This document shows positions 11,264 to 22,958 of a stretch of 64,000 nt of DNA, one piece after another. This stretch comes from Spironucleus salmonicida (taxonomy: Eukaryota; Fornicata; Diplomonadida; Hexamitidae), in NCBI GenBank assembly GCA_000497125.2, contig CM035322.1:876001-940000 (forward strand), given 5' to 3'. Made by a program: the position numbers and the translations under genes. The notes beneath the pieces are model-generated. The model searched no databases and was not told where the DNA came from. It saw only the letters and a list, made by a program, of their open reading frames with translations. Position 1 is the first letter of the stretch. The number at the start of each line of letters is the position of its first letter.

Positions 11264-11690
11264 ATATAAATATAAATATAAATATAAATATAAATATAAA
11301 TATAAATATAAATATAAATATAAATATAAATATAAATATAAATATAAATATAAATATAAATATAAATATAAATATAAATATAAATATAAATATAAATATA
11401 AATATAAATATAAATATAAATATAAATATAAATATAAATATAAATATAAATATAATATAAATATAAATATAAATATAAATATAAATATAAATATAAATAT
11501 AAATATAAATATAAATATAAATATAAATATAAATATAAATATAAATATAAATATAAATATAAATATAAATATAATATAAATATAAATATAAATATAAATA
11601 TAAATATAAATATAAATATAAATATAAATATAAATATAAATATATTAATATATTAATATATTAATATATTAATATATTAATATATATAGA
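11264..11690. repeat. AT-only hexanucleotide microsatellite
   Basis: About 380 bp of tandem TATAAA, with single-base slips near 11452 and 11571 that are about 120 bp apart. It is followed by about 45 bp of tandem TTAATA. It lies between the large gene of P and the ARL gene. Confidence 0.95.
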
Positions 11691-11837
11691 TCAATATATT
11701 TATATTAATATCCTTATATATATTAATATTAATATTAATATTTTTATTTTATTTGCCAGAAAACAACACAATTAACCCACCAACCTCAAAAAATTAAGAA
11801 ACTACGCGACAGCGCATTTAGCAAATAAAAACATCAG

Positions 11838-12362
11838 TCAAACCTAGCTAACCGCCCACTAAAAACCCTCGTCAATTCCGGTGCCATTCAACGCAGAACA
11901 CTCCTAAATCTGCCATTTGTGCCCCCTAAGATTTGTCAACTGCAACTTTTACGCAATTTCTGCGGCAGTTAGCGCCGTTGGAATATCCGATTTATTGCTG
12001 AAAACCAAAATTGGAACGTTCACGAGTTCTTCAGATTCCGCGCAAATGTTGAGCTCTACGGAGACCTCCTCCAGCCTGTTCGCATCAGCGGCGTCTACAA
12101 CGAAAACTAGACAGTTCGTGTTCTTAAAATAGTGTTTCCAGTACTATCTGACAGATTGCTGCCCGCCGACGTCGTAGCACTAAAGCTTCGACTTCCCAAA
12201 AGCGACCGTTTTGGCATTTAGGCCCTGCGTTGGCTAAGTTATGGTAGGATCCTCGTTTGAGATAGCCTTCAAAATTGTCGTTTTACCAGCATTATCGAGG
12301 CCGAGGATGAGAAATCTGAGGTCTGTTTTCGCATTCTTCAAAACTGAAGAGGTATTGCCCAT
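11838..12362 (-). CDS. ARF-like small GTPase (ARL3-like), 174 aa
   Basis: The N-terminal MGN gives a myristoylation site. G1 is GLDNAGKTT (residues about 23-31), G3 is DVGGQ, G4 is NKSD and G5 is CSAL, all in order and spacing for an ARF/ARL protein. WQIQECSALNGTG near the C-terminus resembles ARL2/ARL3, with the conserved Gln written as TAG. Expected to act in membrane or ciliary lipid-protein traffic. Five or six TAA/TAG codons are read as Gln, and the gene ends in TGA. Start context is ATCAAAAATGGG. Confidence 0.9.
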
Positions 12363-12740
12363 TTTTGATGCGGACTGGAACGAAAATGAAAAGGCAATTA
12401 TTATGATTTTTATATCATTTAATATCGTTTAGTTTTATTTTTTGGTTTTAGAGGTAATGTTGATTTAAATATATTTTAATAATTAGTGTAATATAATGTA
12501 TTAGCTGTAAATGTTTAAATTAAATAAGTTATATTATTATATTAAATATAATTTGTTTTTATAAGTACTCAACAAACTATTTTAAGATTTAACAGTTTAT
12601 AGCAGTTAATTACTTATTAGTGTATATAAGCAGCATCAAATAGCAATTGATCCACTTTTTTTATTATAAATAATAATATTAAGAATATAAAATTAATATT
12701 ATTATGTATTATAATTTAAAATAAAAATAAAAATTCTAAA
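12363..12740. other. AT-rich spacer, probable divergent promoter
   Basis: 378 bp between the divergent ARL and coiled-coil genes. It contains ATATTATTATGTATTATAAT about 50 bp before the ATG at 12741. No gene seen. Confidence 0.4.
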
Positions 12741-13289
12741 ATGTAGAAAGCCTAACTAGCTGACGAAAATATTTAACTTGCAAAATAAATCTAGAAAATG
12801 ATCGAGAAAAAGAACTCAATATTAAAAACAATTTTAGCACTCAAAGAAGAGTCCTAGATAAGTTAACAGTAAATATTATAAACATAATAATCCATAAAAT
12901 CACTTTAAATAAAAAATGAACATGAAAACTTAATAATAACACTAGAAGCAGAATATCTGGCAAAATCTAAGAAATTAAAGGTAATAAATAAACAAACTTC
13001 CCTTATACGCCATCTTTTAGACCACTAAGACGTGATTTAAGACGTAAAAGCGTTACACGAAACCCTTTAAGAATTATAAAATTAAATAAAAATTCACTCT
13101 GAAATTACTACTCTTTAAAACAATACTATTTCTGAGAAAGACTAACTACGGGAGGATTAGATTTAATAGCAGAAGGATATTCAGGCGTTTATCTTTAAGT
13201 GCAAGTAGGAGAAATAAGCTAATCGCTACAAGATGTTGAAATAACTGAACAGAGTTTCATATAAGGAGGCTATAAGGTTTTGGCAGTGA
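12741..13289 (+). CDS. coiled-coil protein, 182 aa
   Basis: A gene almost invisible in the standard code: about 30 TAA/TAG codons in 182 are read as Gln. The translation is one long Gln/Lys/Glu/Leu coiled coil (for example MIEKKNSILKTILALKEES). It starts MQKAQLADENIQ and ends CAGTGA. Coiled coils of this kind are common in diplomonad cytoskeleton, but no orthologue is recognised. It is preceded by a typical AT-rich promoter and followed by the ankyrin gene on the same strand. Confidence 0.7.
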
Positions 13290-13420
13290 AATAAGTGTTT
13301 ATGGTTTCAAATATCATAATTTCAATAATTACCATTTAATTCCATCATATAAACTAAGAGAAATTTTTATATTACTTTATTAATATAATTCATTATTGAT
13401 ATTATAGAAATCTATTCAAA

Positions 13421-14014
13421 ATGGGTTGCGGCCTCATTGAGCACACTAGCGATCAGTTTCGTATTAACGATGAAACTGTGCGCGACACATAGCATTAACC
13501 TGCCATTAGCTATTAAGAACGCGCCAATAACGATATTACTCACAAAATATTACTTCCAGCACCTGAACCGTAATCAACATCGGTATCAGTTCCAGAGGAG
13601 CTTTTCGAAGCAATAAAGATGAATGAAATTGAGATAGTGTAGCGGTTAGGGGCAAAGTTTGCCAGGCGTTTCGTCGGCGGTAAGACACCTCTGATGGCAG
13701 CGCGTACAGATTGTCAGGCCGCGCTTCTGCTAGGAGGATTAGGCTTGTAGACACGTCAGGGGCGCACTGCGCTGATGATACACGCTAGCTGCGGCTGTCT
13801 AGGTATCTGCTAGCTTTGCCTGCCCGAAGCCCGCATGGTCGATGACGACGGACGTACGGCCCTGATGCACGCGAGTAAGCACGGGCACGCCGAAGTTGTG
13901 CATCTTCTGGCTAGCTACGAAGGGGAAATCAGGGACGACAAGGGGCGCGGCTTTCGGGACGTGTGGGCTGGCGATAGCGCGCAGATTGGAGAGTGCGGTA
14001 AGCAAATTCCGTGA
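13421..14014 (+). CDS. ankyrin-repeat protein with MGC N-terminus, 197 aa
   Basis: Starts MGCGLIEHTS, a classic myristoylation plus palmitoylation signature that suggests membrane attachment. Residues about 85-180 hold ankyrin repeats of diplomonad type (GRTALMIHASCG, then GRTALMHASKHGHAEVVHLL). In-frame TAG/TAA codons are Gln, and the stop is TGA at 14012. The last 93 bp lie inside repeat block Q, and a truncated copy lies at 26732-26824. There is no kinase domain, so it is not an ankyrin-NEK. Confidence 0.85.
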
Positions 14015-14221
14015 AGCGATTTGGAGGCTGCGTGTGGCGGCAGTTTCTGGTAAGAAAGCGCTCACAGGAGCTATGAAGGGCGTTAGGAACCTCTGAAAAG
14101 TGAGTGCAAGTTACTTCACTGCGCGGGACACTATGGGCTGCATAAATATTTTGCAGCGCCGAATGACTTTGGAGCGGCTCGCTGGACCTCCTGGCAGCGA
14201 CGCTCCAGACGGCGCGCCTCA

Positions 14222-14455
14222 TCACGGGCCGAAGCAGTCCGAGCCCGCGCTGTCGGGGCAGGGGTTGAGGAAGCTCGGCGCCCTGGCCAGGCTGATGCGG
14301 CTGCTGTTGGGAAGGAACATGTCGCGGAGCAGGTCGCTCTGGAGCTGGATGATGTCGATCGCGGGGAAGGGGTCGATGCGGGCCAGCCTGCCGGGGTCCT
14401 GGAAGCCCAGCCTCTGCGTGAGCTGTCTCTGCATCTTCTTGTGGTGCTTGTACAT
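14222..14455 (-). CDS. small hypothetical protein, 77 aa (copy Q)
   Basis: MYKHHKKMQRQLTQRLGFQ: a basic, His-rich N-terminus followed by an amphipathic middle and a Ser/Pro-rich tail. Start context is CTGCCAAAATG, stop TGA. Identical protein in the Q' copy at 26291. No family recognised. The GC-rich codon use matches its neighbours. Confidence 0.6.
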   Translation of the reverse strand: MYKHHKKMQRQLTQRLGFQDPGRLARIDPFPAIDIIQLQSDLLRDMFLPNSSRISLARAPSFLNPCPDSAGSDCFGP

Positions 14456-14599
14456 TTTGGCAGGTGGCGCAATAGGGCCGAAGGGGCGAATTGTGGCCGC
14501 CGGATTAAGCTGTCACTGGCTCTAACTGTATATGTGAGGCAGTTCGGGCCGTGGTCCCGTGTTTGTACTGTGAAAATGGAGTGGGAACCACGGCCTCGC

Positions 14600-15115
14600 T
14601 CACTCGCCCCCCTGCCACGCCGCCTTGCACTCCACGCCGGCCGGGGGCTGCTGGGGCGCCGCGCCGAGCTGGATCAGCCAGCGACCCTTGACGGTCCAGG
14701 CGGCCTCCTGCGGGCCCCTGCTCTCCAGGAAAAAGTCCCCCGGCACCTCGTAGCAGAAGACGCCGTCGAACTCGAAGTCCGCCATCTCCTCTGCGCGGAT
14801 CTGGTCCTGGAACACCGGGATCAGCGCGTTACGGCACGTGCGCGCGCTCGCCGAGTCCTTGGAGCTCACCACCGCGGCCGCGATGAAATCATCCGAGATG
14901 AGACGCTTCAGGAGCCGGACCTGTGTGAAGTCGGCGCACAGCACCCCGAAGACTGGCTCCTCGGCGCAGCTCTGGCGCACCTGGATCGCGATCCGCAGCA
15001 TCTCCTGGTAGGCGGTCTCGAGCCGGAGCTCCAGTGCAGACTCCAGGTGCTGGGAGGGCTTGTAGAACTCCAGGGCTGCATACTGCGCGATTATCTGGTC
15101 GATGAAGGTGTCCAT
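14600..15115 (-). CDS. hypothetical protein, 171 aa (copy Q)
   Basis: Starts MDTFIDQIIAQYAALEFYK and ends GAGTGA. Identical to the Q' copy at 25631. Helical N-terminal half, then a mixed region with a Trp-containing C-terminus (AAWTVKGRWLIQLGA). A cytosolic protein by composition. I do not recognise the family. No in-frame TAA/TAG. Confidence 0.7.
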   Translation of the reverse strand: MDTFIDQIIAQYAALEFYKPSQHLESALELRLETAYQEMLRIAIQVRQSCAEEPVFGVLCADFTQVRLLKRLISDDFIAAAVVSSKDSASARTCRNALIPVFQDQIRAEEMADFEFDGVFCYEVPGDFFLESRGPQEAAWTVKGRWLIQLGAAPQQPPAGVECKAAWQGGE

Positions 15116-15160
15116 TCCGCTTTGCGGACAGGGTCGTCAGCGTATTATAATCGGATATTC

Positions 15161-15459
15161 TCGGGTAGAAGGAGTGTGACAGTATATACGTGGGGTCTAC
15201 GAATCGGTACTGAAAACTGGGTATGATGATCTAGGTGATATATTTTTGGTCACGCCGCTATCAAGCAATGCCAGGAATGAGCGATACCTCATTACCCTGA
15301 TCAATAGGATGGTAGTGTCGAACAGGTAACAGTGTTATACGCTTGTTCCATGGAGTTTGTTCTAAACAAATATCACTGGTCTCTTGATCGGTATTTGATC
15401 AGCGTATTTGTTACACTACTGCGTATCGTTAGAGAAGAATTGTCTGATAGATACTGGAT
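15161..15459. other. spacer between blocks Q and P'
   Basis: 299 bp of mixed composition, free of supported genes. A short inverted motif GATCGGTATTTGATC is visible near 15384. The 2020-aa gene starts 83 bp further on. Confidence 0.4.
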
Positions 15460-18400
15460 GTAAACCCGACCGCGCCACTCGCCGCCTTCGGGCGTTGGCG
15501 AACATATCGGGCGGCCTTCCCGCTTCGCGCCCCCACTCCAAAATGCCCAAGGACGTTATCGTACCGGCTGTGTTCCTCAACAACATCTTCCAGGCCCACC
15601 AGGTCGAGATCGTCATGCCGCGGAAGCAGAAGACGCCCCGCGTGCCGTCCCCGCCGCTGTCCCCCACCTCGCGCGCCCTGCTCGAGTCGTTCGGCCTGCA
15701 GCGCGTGGAGCCCTCGGCGGACCGCATGCAGATCCCGGCCTACCTGACCCCCGAGGCGGTAGACGCTGCCAGCCGCGCCCTGGAGGCCGAGGCCGCGGAG
15801 GACCGCCTGCTGGGGCTCTACGCCCAGTTCTACGCCTCGCCCCAGCTGCTCCCCGCCCTCAACGAGGTGCTGCCGGCGGAGCTGCACTTCGCGCCCTACC
15901 AGGACTTCCTCAACGCGCCGGCCATGCAGTGCAGCGGCGCGACGAAGCGCCTGCAGCTCTCGCCCCCGGACGCGCGCCTCCTGGACGACAACGTGCAGCG
16001 CCTCCTCTACCGCGGCTTCCCCCCGCAGCCCACGGCCCACCCGGTGCGCTTCTGCACCAGCTACGCCCGCGCCGCTTGTCGTGGCTTCCGCACGGCGGGC
16101 CCCCAGCACCCGCGGGCCTGCAAGATCTCCCAGGTGTCCTCCGCCTTCGACCAGGAGGAGTACGAGCAGGTGGCCGCACAATTCGGGCTGTCGAACCAGT
16201 CCCGCTTCACCGACGAGTTCAAGGTGGAGGTCAGCAAGAAGTTCCTGGGGCTGGTGAAGGACGGCCCCAACCTGTACCGCTTCAAGAACATCATGCAGGA
16301 GTACGAGAACGGCAGCATCAACCAGGAGCTGCTGCAGTTCTGCTTCACGATGATCTTCTTCGGCCAGCTCGAGGCCATCTACTACTTCCAGCTTATGCAG
16401 AAGAACGGCATCCTCGACCCCCGCGGCGACAACTTCGGCTGGCCGGCGTGCTACCCCGTGGACGACGAAGTGGGCGCCATCGTGCACATCATCCAGCGCG
16501 TGGAGGCCTACTACCAGCAGTGCCTGCAGAAGCGCGGCGGCCTCATCCAGGAGCTCTACACCGAGGTGTTCGCGGTCCAGCGCAAGGCCTATGAGGCCTC
16601 GATCAACAAGTTCAGCGGCATCAAGATCATCAAGGGCGACGTCAAGGCCGTCGGCGACCAGGTGGAGGTCAAGGTCCAGCACCAGAACGGCTTCAGCTTC
16701 GTCAAGGTCCCCCGCGACATGTACGAGGCTGGGGCGAGCGCCCAGGTCCACACCGCGCATTTCAAGACGCTCTACCAGCACATCAGCGACCAGATCCAGC
16801 TCAAGCAGCGCCCCAAGAAGGCCAGCACCCAGCCGTCTGCCGCGGCGCCGCAGCCGTCCCAGAGTGAGGAGCCGTCCCAGGGGCGCCACCTCCTCACCGC
16901 CCCCAAGCTGGCGAGCAGGGTGGACGCCTCGTACCACATCCTCCAGCTCGTCAAGGCGGGGAAGCTGAGCAAGCTCACCGTGTTCGACCTGGACAGCTTC
17001 TTCCAGCTGATGATCTGCCTCAGCGCCAACCTCCACCTCGGCTACCCCAGCTTCAGCTTCCAGGAGTACAACCAGAAGTGCGGCTTCGGCCTCCAGCTCG
17101 CCATCCAGCGCAGCCCCTGCTCCCACTTCCTCGCCGCCTTCCGGATGTTCTTTGGCGCCCAGATGGAGTCCGCCGCCACCGCCCAGTCCCTGCACCGGCT
17201 CATCGACGTCGCTGTCCCGGCGTTCGACTCCCAGCGGCTCGAGGTGCTGAACTTCATCGAGGCGCGCATCGACACCAACTTCGGCGTGCGGGGCGACCAG
17301 CGGCACCTTCTCGAGTGCGGGGAGTCCTGCCACCACTGCACCTGCGACTACCTGGGCGTGTACTGCACCGGGAGGTGCGGCGGGGAGCTGGACCTGGACG
17401 TCGTGAACGAGTTCCGCGGGCTGCTGCTGTGCCCGGACATCTTCAACTACCGCACCGCGACCCTCAAGGCCGGCGTCTTCGTCCAGAATAGGAACGCGCT
17501 GCTCGCCCCGGCGGCCCAGCTGAACTATGACCTGCAGGTGCTCTAGGCGGCCGAGCTGATCACCCGCGGCAGCTTCGACAACTACCACCGCCGCATGCGC
17601 TTCGAGATGGGGCTGCTCTTCGCGGGCTACTTCTCGCCGCGCGGGGTCAACATCACCCACCTCCGCCAGCGGGAGGGCTCCAAGTTCAGCGGCTGCTGCG
17701 AGGTGCTCCGCAACGCCGCCACCACCGCGAACGTCATCGAGCGCCACCAGTTCGACGAGCAGAGCGCGGAGGACATAGTGGCGGAGCTGGTCACCGCGAG
17801 CTTCGGGATGGACTACCTGGTGCTCCCTTGCAACGGCGGCCCCAACTACCCGCTGTCCACGCTCTTAGCCCCTGAGCCGGAGAGCCTCGTGCTCAGCAAC
17901 CTCGCCAGCACCGAGGAGATCAAGCACATCCAGCAGCTCGACATCGTCGACAAGGAGCCGTTCCAGTTCCCGCCCATCGTGACCGACGACGACTACGAGC
18001 CGGAGGTCGACTTCTCGGTCCTGAAGAAGGACCAGAACATCATCAAGCTCAAGACGGTGACGCAGAACTACAAGATCCTCCCCGACGACATGTTCAAGAT
18101 GCACCAGAAGCAGCACCCGGAGCTCTTCGACACCGGCGTCTTCCAGCACGAGCCCTACCGCACCCCGCAGAACTTCAACGAGACCCGCCAGCTGGCGAAC
18201 TCCGTGCTCAACCGCGGGCGCTACTTCACGATTCCCTTCGGCTCGGAGGCGCAGCACGTGGCGAACGACGTCGTGCTCGACACCGACCTGGAGGACAACT
18301 TCACGCGCAAGACGGCCCTCAGCACCATCAAGTCTCAGTACCTCAAGTTCTCCACGCCCACCGGCGCCGAGGCCCGCGTGTGCCATATCGAGGAGGAGCA

Positions 18401-21400
18401 GCTGTGCTTCGGCCTCTTCAACCTGCGCACCAACCAGGTCCTCAAGCTCCTGGTCGCCTGGATGTGCGTCTACACGCCCTCGCTGATCAAGTTCCTGCGG
18501 CTCGCGCTCCACGAGAACGTGGCGCTGGCCTCCTTGATGGGCGCCCAGCACCTGCGCTACCGCCAGAACTTCGACCAGCGCCAGGAGCGCATGAACAACT
18601 ACTTCTACCAGGGCGAGTACAAGACCTACGAGGACGACGACCCGCGGGCCCCGAGCGACGCCTTCTCCGAGGAGTTCGACCGCGAGGTCCTGGCCGTCGC
18701 CCGGCAGTACGCGGCCGCGGATACCGAGGCGGCGGCGCCCCCCTGGGTCGAGCACCCCACCTACGCGCCGGTGTCGCTGGCGAGCAGCCAGTTCCAGCTG
18801 CCCAGCATGCCGCAGGTCCTCCAGCTGCACCTGACACAGGTCTACGGCTCGGGCAAGATCCTCACCGAGATGGCGCGCTGCCCCGTCATCACGATCCCCA
18901 TCATCGTGCGCACCCTCCAGAAGCAGGTCTTCCTCAACAGCTGCGCCGAGCAGCGCGCTGCCATAGCGTGGCGCCTGCTCTACCCGGAGTCCTACTACAA
19001 GTCCATCGACCACGCCACGATCTGCCTAGCGGGATTCGATAAGAAGTTCATGCAAAACAAGGTCTTCCAGGCCGACTTCGAGCGCAGGCGGCATGACATG
19101 CAGGGGTGTGTGAACCCGAACCAGCTCGACTGCTTCAACGACGTCAGCCTGCCCAAGATCTTCGAGGCCGTGTACTCCCGGCGCTTCAAGCTCAAGCCCG
19201 ACATCTGCTACGAGCACCGCCTCCGCAAGCTGCAGGCCTTCGTGCCGCCCAGCGCCTTCAACTGGAAGTTCAAGATGACCTTCGAGGACCTCCAGCACGA
19301 GCTGCTCCGCCACTACCGCCACTCGCCCGAGAGTGCCAAGCAGCTCATGCAGCTCACCCGGCGCATCGGTGCCCAGTGCACCCAGCAGTTCGACCCCTAC
19401 AGCAACGACTACAAGCAGGCCCTGCTGCAGAAGGCAGAGCTCAGCGCCTCCTAGAAGACCATATTCGGCCAGTTTCCCGCGGCCAACGTCTGCGTGCTTA
19501 CGGACCTAATCGCGCACGCCCTCGATTTCCAGCCCTTGGGCCAGCCTCCAGTGCCGGACGCGGCCGAGGAGGAGGATAACTTCTACCTCGAGGCCTTCCT
19601 GTCCGACCTCCAGAAGACGCCGTCCTTCCAGATTAACGACGCCGCGAAGCAGCTGTACTCGGAGGCCGACGAGAAGAGCCTTTTCGACTGCCTCAAACAG
19701 GTCAGCTTCGACTCCGGCGAGATGGGGCTCTTCTACCGCGGTCAGCTCGAGAAGCTGCTCGAGAGCAACATGTACATCAGCAGTGCCTTCGCCGGCAGCG
19801 ACATCAAGAACCTGGACAACGTCTACACGCGGTATCGCCCGCTCTCGCTCCCCAGTGTCACCGTCCGCAGCCTCTTCATGCTCCGCACCGTGCTGTTCAA
19901 CGAGAAGTTCGACGCGGCCAGCATCGCCAGCATGATGGCGCCCGGCGTCTCGTACGCGGCCTACCGCGCTTTCATCGTTGGGCAGAAGGCCGCCCAGCAG
20001 GCCCTCCTCTTCGAGCAACTCGCGAGCCAGAAGGCGGTGTTCCAGGTCGAGATAGCGGCCTTCCAGCTGGAGTCTGTCAAGAAGGCCGTGTTCGACGACT
20101 TCTTCGCCCCGCTCCTCTGCGAGCAGGCCCACCTCAAGACGGCCTTCCTGGACAACGAGCAGTTCTTCTCGCTGAAGCTGCTGCACATCATCCTCACGCG
20201 CCTCGAGTTCTCGCTCCTCATCCTGGAGAAGACCTCGGACCTCACGCGCCAGTCCGCGGTCTGCGGCACGCGGTTCCAGCACAACATCCCCTACTCGTAC
20301 AACGTGCAGCTGAACACCGGCTGCAGCGTGTTCGGCAGCGACGTCAAGGCCCACCTCGAGCAGCAGACCCGCGGCCGCATATGCGACACGGTGCCCGCCC
20401 AGGTGTCCCAGCGGATCTTCTACGGCCACCAGCCCTACATCAACCTCCAGAACACGGTCAACGACAACGCCCAGGGCTGCAAGTGCGGCCAGCTCAAGTG
20501 CGCCTTCTGCGGCGGCATCGGGGCGGGCTACAACGGCGGCCTCAGCGGCTCCATCAACATCAAGTACACCACGCCCGTCGATCTGAACTGCAGTCTGGCC
20601 AACGGGGCCTTCCCGGCGAAGACGCGCGTGCTCTACGACGCCCAGCAGATCACCGACGGCGGGCTCCTGCTGAACGACGTGGAGCCGGCGTGCTCCCTGC
20701 TGTACCGCCTCGCCCCGGTGATCCCGTGCTACAAGTTCGTGACGACCATCTTCAGCTCGGAGGATGACTTCAAGCAGCTGCGCAAGATGCGGCGGGGCTC
20801 CAAGAGCGAGACCAGCAGCGAGAATGACTGCGACGACGAGCAGTTCATCGCTAAGAAGCTGGAGCCTCCGCCCAAGCAGGCCCACCTGGAGTACTTCCCG
20901 GCCGACTACGGGGCCCGCCTGTGCGACGTGGTGACCCTCCCGCCCCCGCTGCCCTTCTTCCACAACGCGCGCCGCACGACCCCGATGGAGCTGAAGATGG
21001 CCGAGCTGGACTATGGGGGCCTGCCCGTGCAGCGGCCGATCGAGCAGAGACTGGACTTCTCGCTGCACCAGCACCTCAACCACTTCAGCCAGGTCCTGGC
21101 CCCCGACGACGTGGTCTTCTGCCACCTCAACGCCGAGATCCCCGACTTCGACGAGTTCCAGGTCCGCAACATCATTCTGAAGCCCCAGCGGCAGGCGGCG
21201 GGGTCCGAGGAGCTCTTCGCGCTCTTCCACCAGATCTTCGCCTCCAAGGACGACGAGCTCACGACCGAGGTCTACGCCGTGCTGGGCATCTACGCGTACC
21301 CCTTCCTGTCCCTCAAGAAGCACCTGCTCACCCTCGCGAAGCGCGTCGAGGGCCTGAGCCAGAAGCTGCTCAACCACCACTTCGACGCCGCCAACCTCGC

Positions 21401-21783
21401 GCTCTTCCGCTCCTCCAAGTCCACGCCCGGCAACCTCGTGTCCGTGCTCTTCGCGACCTTCGCGATGTTCTGCGAGCGCAACGGCCTCGGCGTCGCCCCC
21501 TTCCAGTTCGACCGCAGCTTCGTGGCCTTCCTGGCCGATAACCAGGAGGAGGTGTACTTCTGCGAGAACTACGCCGGCTTCCTCAACATCAGCGGGCTCA
21601 AGTGACGTTATTTTTCACTCCGGGCCGTCAAAACTCCGAGGCGTACGACGCGTTCGCGATGTCCTGCAGCCGCACGCCCCGGGACAGCTTGTCCGCCGGT
21701 GCCTCCCGGGGCGTGCAACGAGGTGGGTCCTGCTGCGTCGCGGCCATAGGGTCGTCTGTGAACCACTTCAAGAGCTGGTAGCG
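15460..21783 (+). repeat. large inverted repeat, copy P'
   Basis: Reverse complement of 4552-10875, collinear over 6324 bp. It extends into the complete 94-aa gene, which continues beyond the boundary at 21783, so P' is the likely source copy. Confidence 0.95.
15543..21605 (+). CDS. unrecognised 2020-aa protein, copy in P'
   Basis: One frame from MPKDVIVPAVFLNNIFQ to AAGTGA, crossing TAG codons at 17544 and 19452 as Gln. The start follows CACTCCAAAATG. Mostly helical, soluble and rich in Gln, Phe and Leu. A Ser/Pro/Gln-rich linker lies near residues 420-445. There are two Cys clusters: residues about 595-625 (CGESCHHCTCDYLGVYC) and about 1640-1660 (CKCGQLKCAFCGG). Both could bind zinc. An acidic Ser-rich stretch (SETSSENDCDDE) lies near 1760. 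I find no Walker, kinase, polymerase or transmembrane signature. A large scaffold or complex subunit is possible, but the function is unknown. It converges on the 94-aa gene, 22 bp apart. Confidence 0.85.
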
Positions 21784-21912
21784 GACCCGGATACGCTTCG
21801 TCGCTCTTTGCGCGGGGAGCGATGTCGGCGTGAATATATCCTCGCTGGCATTAAATTAACTAAGATACATCGGTTCAATCTAAGTGCTGGAGCTAAAAGT
21901 ATCGGCACCCAT
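21628..21912 (-). CDS. small hypothetical protein, 94 aa
   Basis: Starts MGADTFSSSTQIEPM after CCATCCAAAATG and ends in TGA. Two in-frame TAG/TAA codons (Gln) lie near the N-terminus. A basic segment (RATKRIRVRYQLLKWF) is followed by a hydrophilic tail. The first third is AT-rich and the rest GC-rich, with the switch close to the inverted-repeat boundary at 21783. A truncated copy lies at 4552-4707. Confidence 0.65.
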
Positions 21913-22228
21913 TTTGGATGGTAGAGTTTCCGGATCATATAGAATATTAAGATAAAATATATACTACGAGTTTTTAAGTATATTTATTCGTAAAGTGTAT
22001 ACCTGAATATTATATAATTTGGTATAATTATTGTAGTATACAATTCATTTTAGAGGGAAAACTATAAGGTATTAGCCATAATAATAAATTGTATACAGTA
22101 GTATTTAATTTGAGAATTAGTCTAATCATTGAATAATGAGGGAATATTGATTTTCGAAACTTTAAGTATTCGAGATTTACGATATGCATTTACTCGTTTG
22201 GACCGGAATTAGTGGAAATAAAAGTAAC
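21913..22228. other. AT-rich spacer
   Basis: 316 bp upstream of the 94-aa gene. It contains the near-palindrome GAATATTATATAATTTGGTA around 22010. No gene supported. Confidence 0.4.
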
Positions 22229-22651
22229 TCACCAGATGCTTCCTCTCGTAACGATACTGCTACTTCTTCGGGATCGTTGAAGCTTGACGTTTGGCAGCTG
22301 ATTTAATAGTAACTCTCTATAAAGATCAACTTTATCTTTATTATCTTTAATTACGCCATCCCCTCCAGGAGAAAATGCCGGAAGATGCCATTTTACACTA
22401 GAAAGATCATGCGATTTTAAACTAAGAAACTCTGATGGTAATTATATGTTATTATTTTTTGCCTCAATATCATGCACCTATTTTTTTAAAGTATCATTTG
22501 GAGACATTATAATTTTTTTCGAACTGAATGTGAAAAAATCCTCTCTTTTATGTATTTTAGCAGCTTATTTTTCCAGATTATTATAGTGCTCTTTCGTGCG
22601 ATTTATTTCGTCTAAAACTGACTATAAGGAAAAATCTCTTGACTTTTTCAT
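22229..22651 (-). CDS. hypothetical coiled-coil protein, 140 aa
   Basis: Visible only with TAA/TAG as Gln. Starts MKKSRDFSLQSVLDEINRTK after CCATTCCTTATTGCAATG. A helical first half is followed by a compact end (KDKVDLYRELLLNQLPNVKL) and a basic Ser/Arg tail ending TGGTGA. The short coiled coil plus small globular end resembles kinetochore or SMC-accessory small subunits in shape only. No family assigned. Confidence 0.6.
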
Positions 22652-22958
22652 TGCAATAAGGAATGGGATAATATATTTAATGAAATATATAGTAATTAGT
22701 AATTAATAATTTTAATTTGTTTTTATTTTTGAAATATGATTTATGATTTTTCGAAAAAATGTATATTCTTTACAATAATTGGTAATTATTTTTATTAATT
22801 TTTCTGAATAGTATTACTTATTAAACTAGCATCAACTGTCGATAAATTATTATTGAAAATCTTATTGAATTAAAATTTGTATTAAGATTGTCATTCAAAG
22901 TTATTGCTTGATGTTTAATTTAAAAATTATTACTCATAAATTATTATGATAATATGAA
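22652..22958. other. AT-rich spacer
   Basis: 307 bp, nearly all A/T. It holds the promoter side of the gene at 22651 and the 3' side of the gene at 22959. Nothing else seen. Confidence 0.4.

Larger units (their letters stand above)
13922..15160 (-). repeat. inverted repeat, copy Q
   Basis: 1239 bp, the reverse complement of 25586-26824. It holds the 171-aa and 77-aa genes and the 3' end of the ankyrin gene. The ankyrin gene is intact here, so Q is the likely source copy. The other boundary lies 45 bp upstream of the 171-aa ATG. Confidence 0.95.

Noticed and set aside
4552-21783. Viral or transposon terminal inverted repeats
   Set aside because: No transposase, integrase, polymerase or capsid motif is found in the arms, there are no target-site duplications, and the edges cut ordinary genes.
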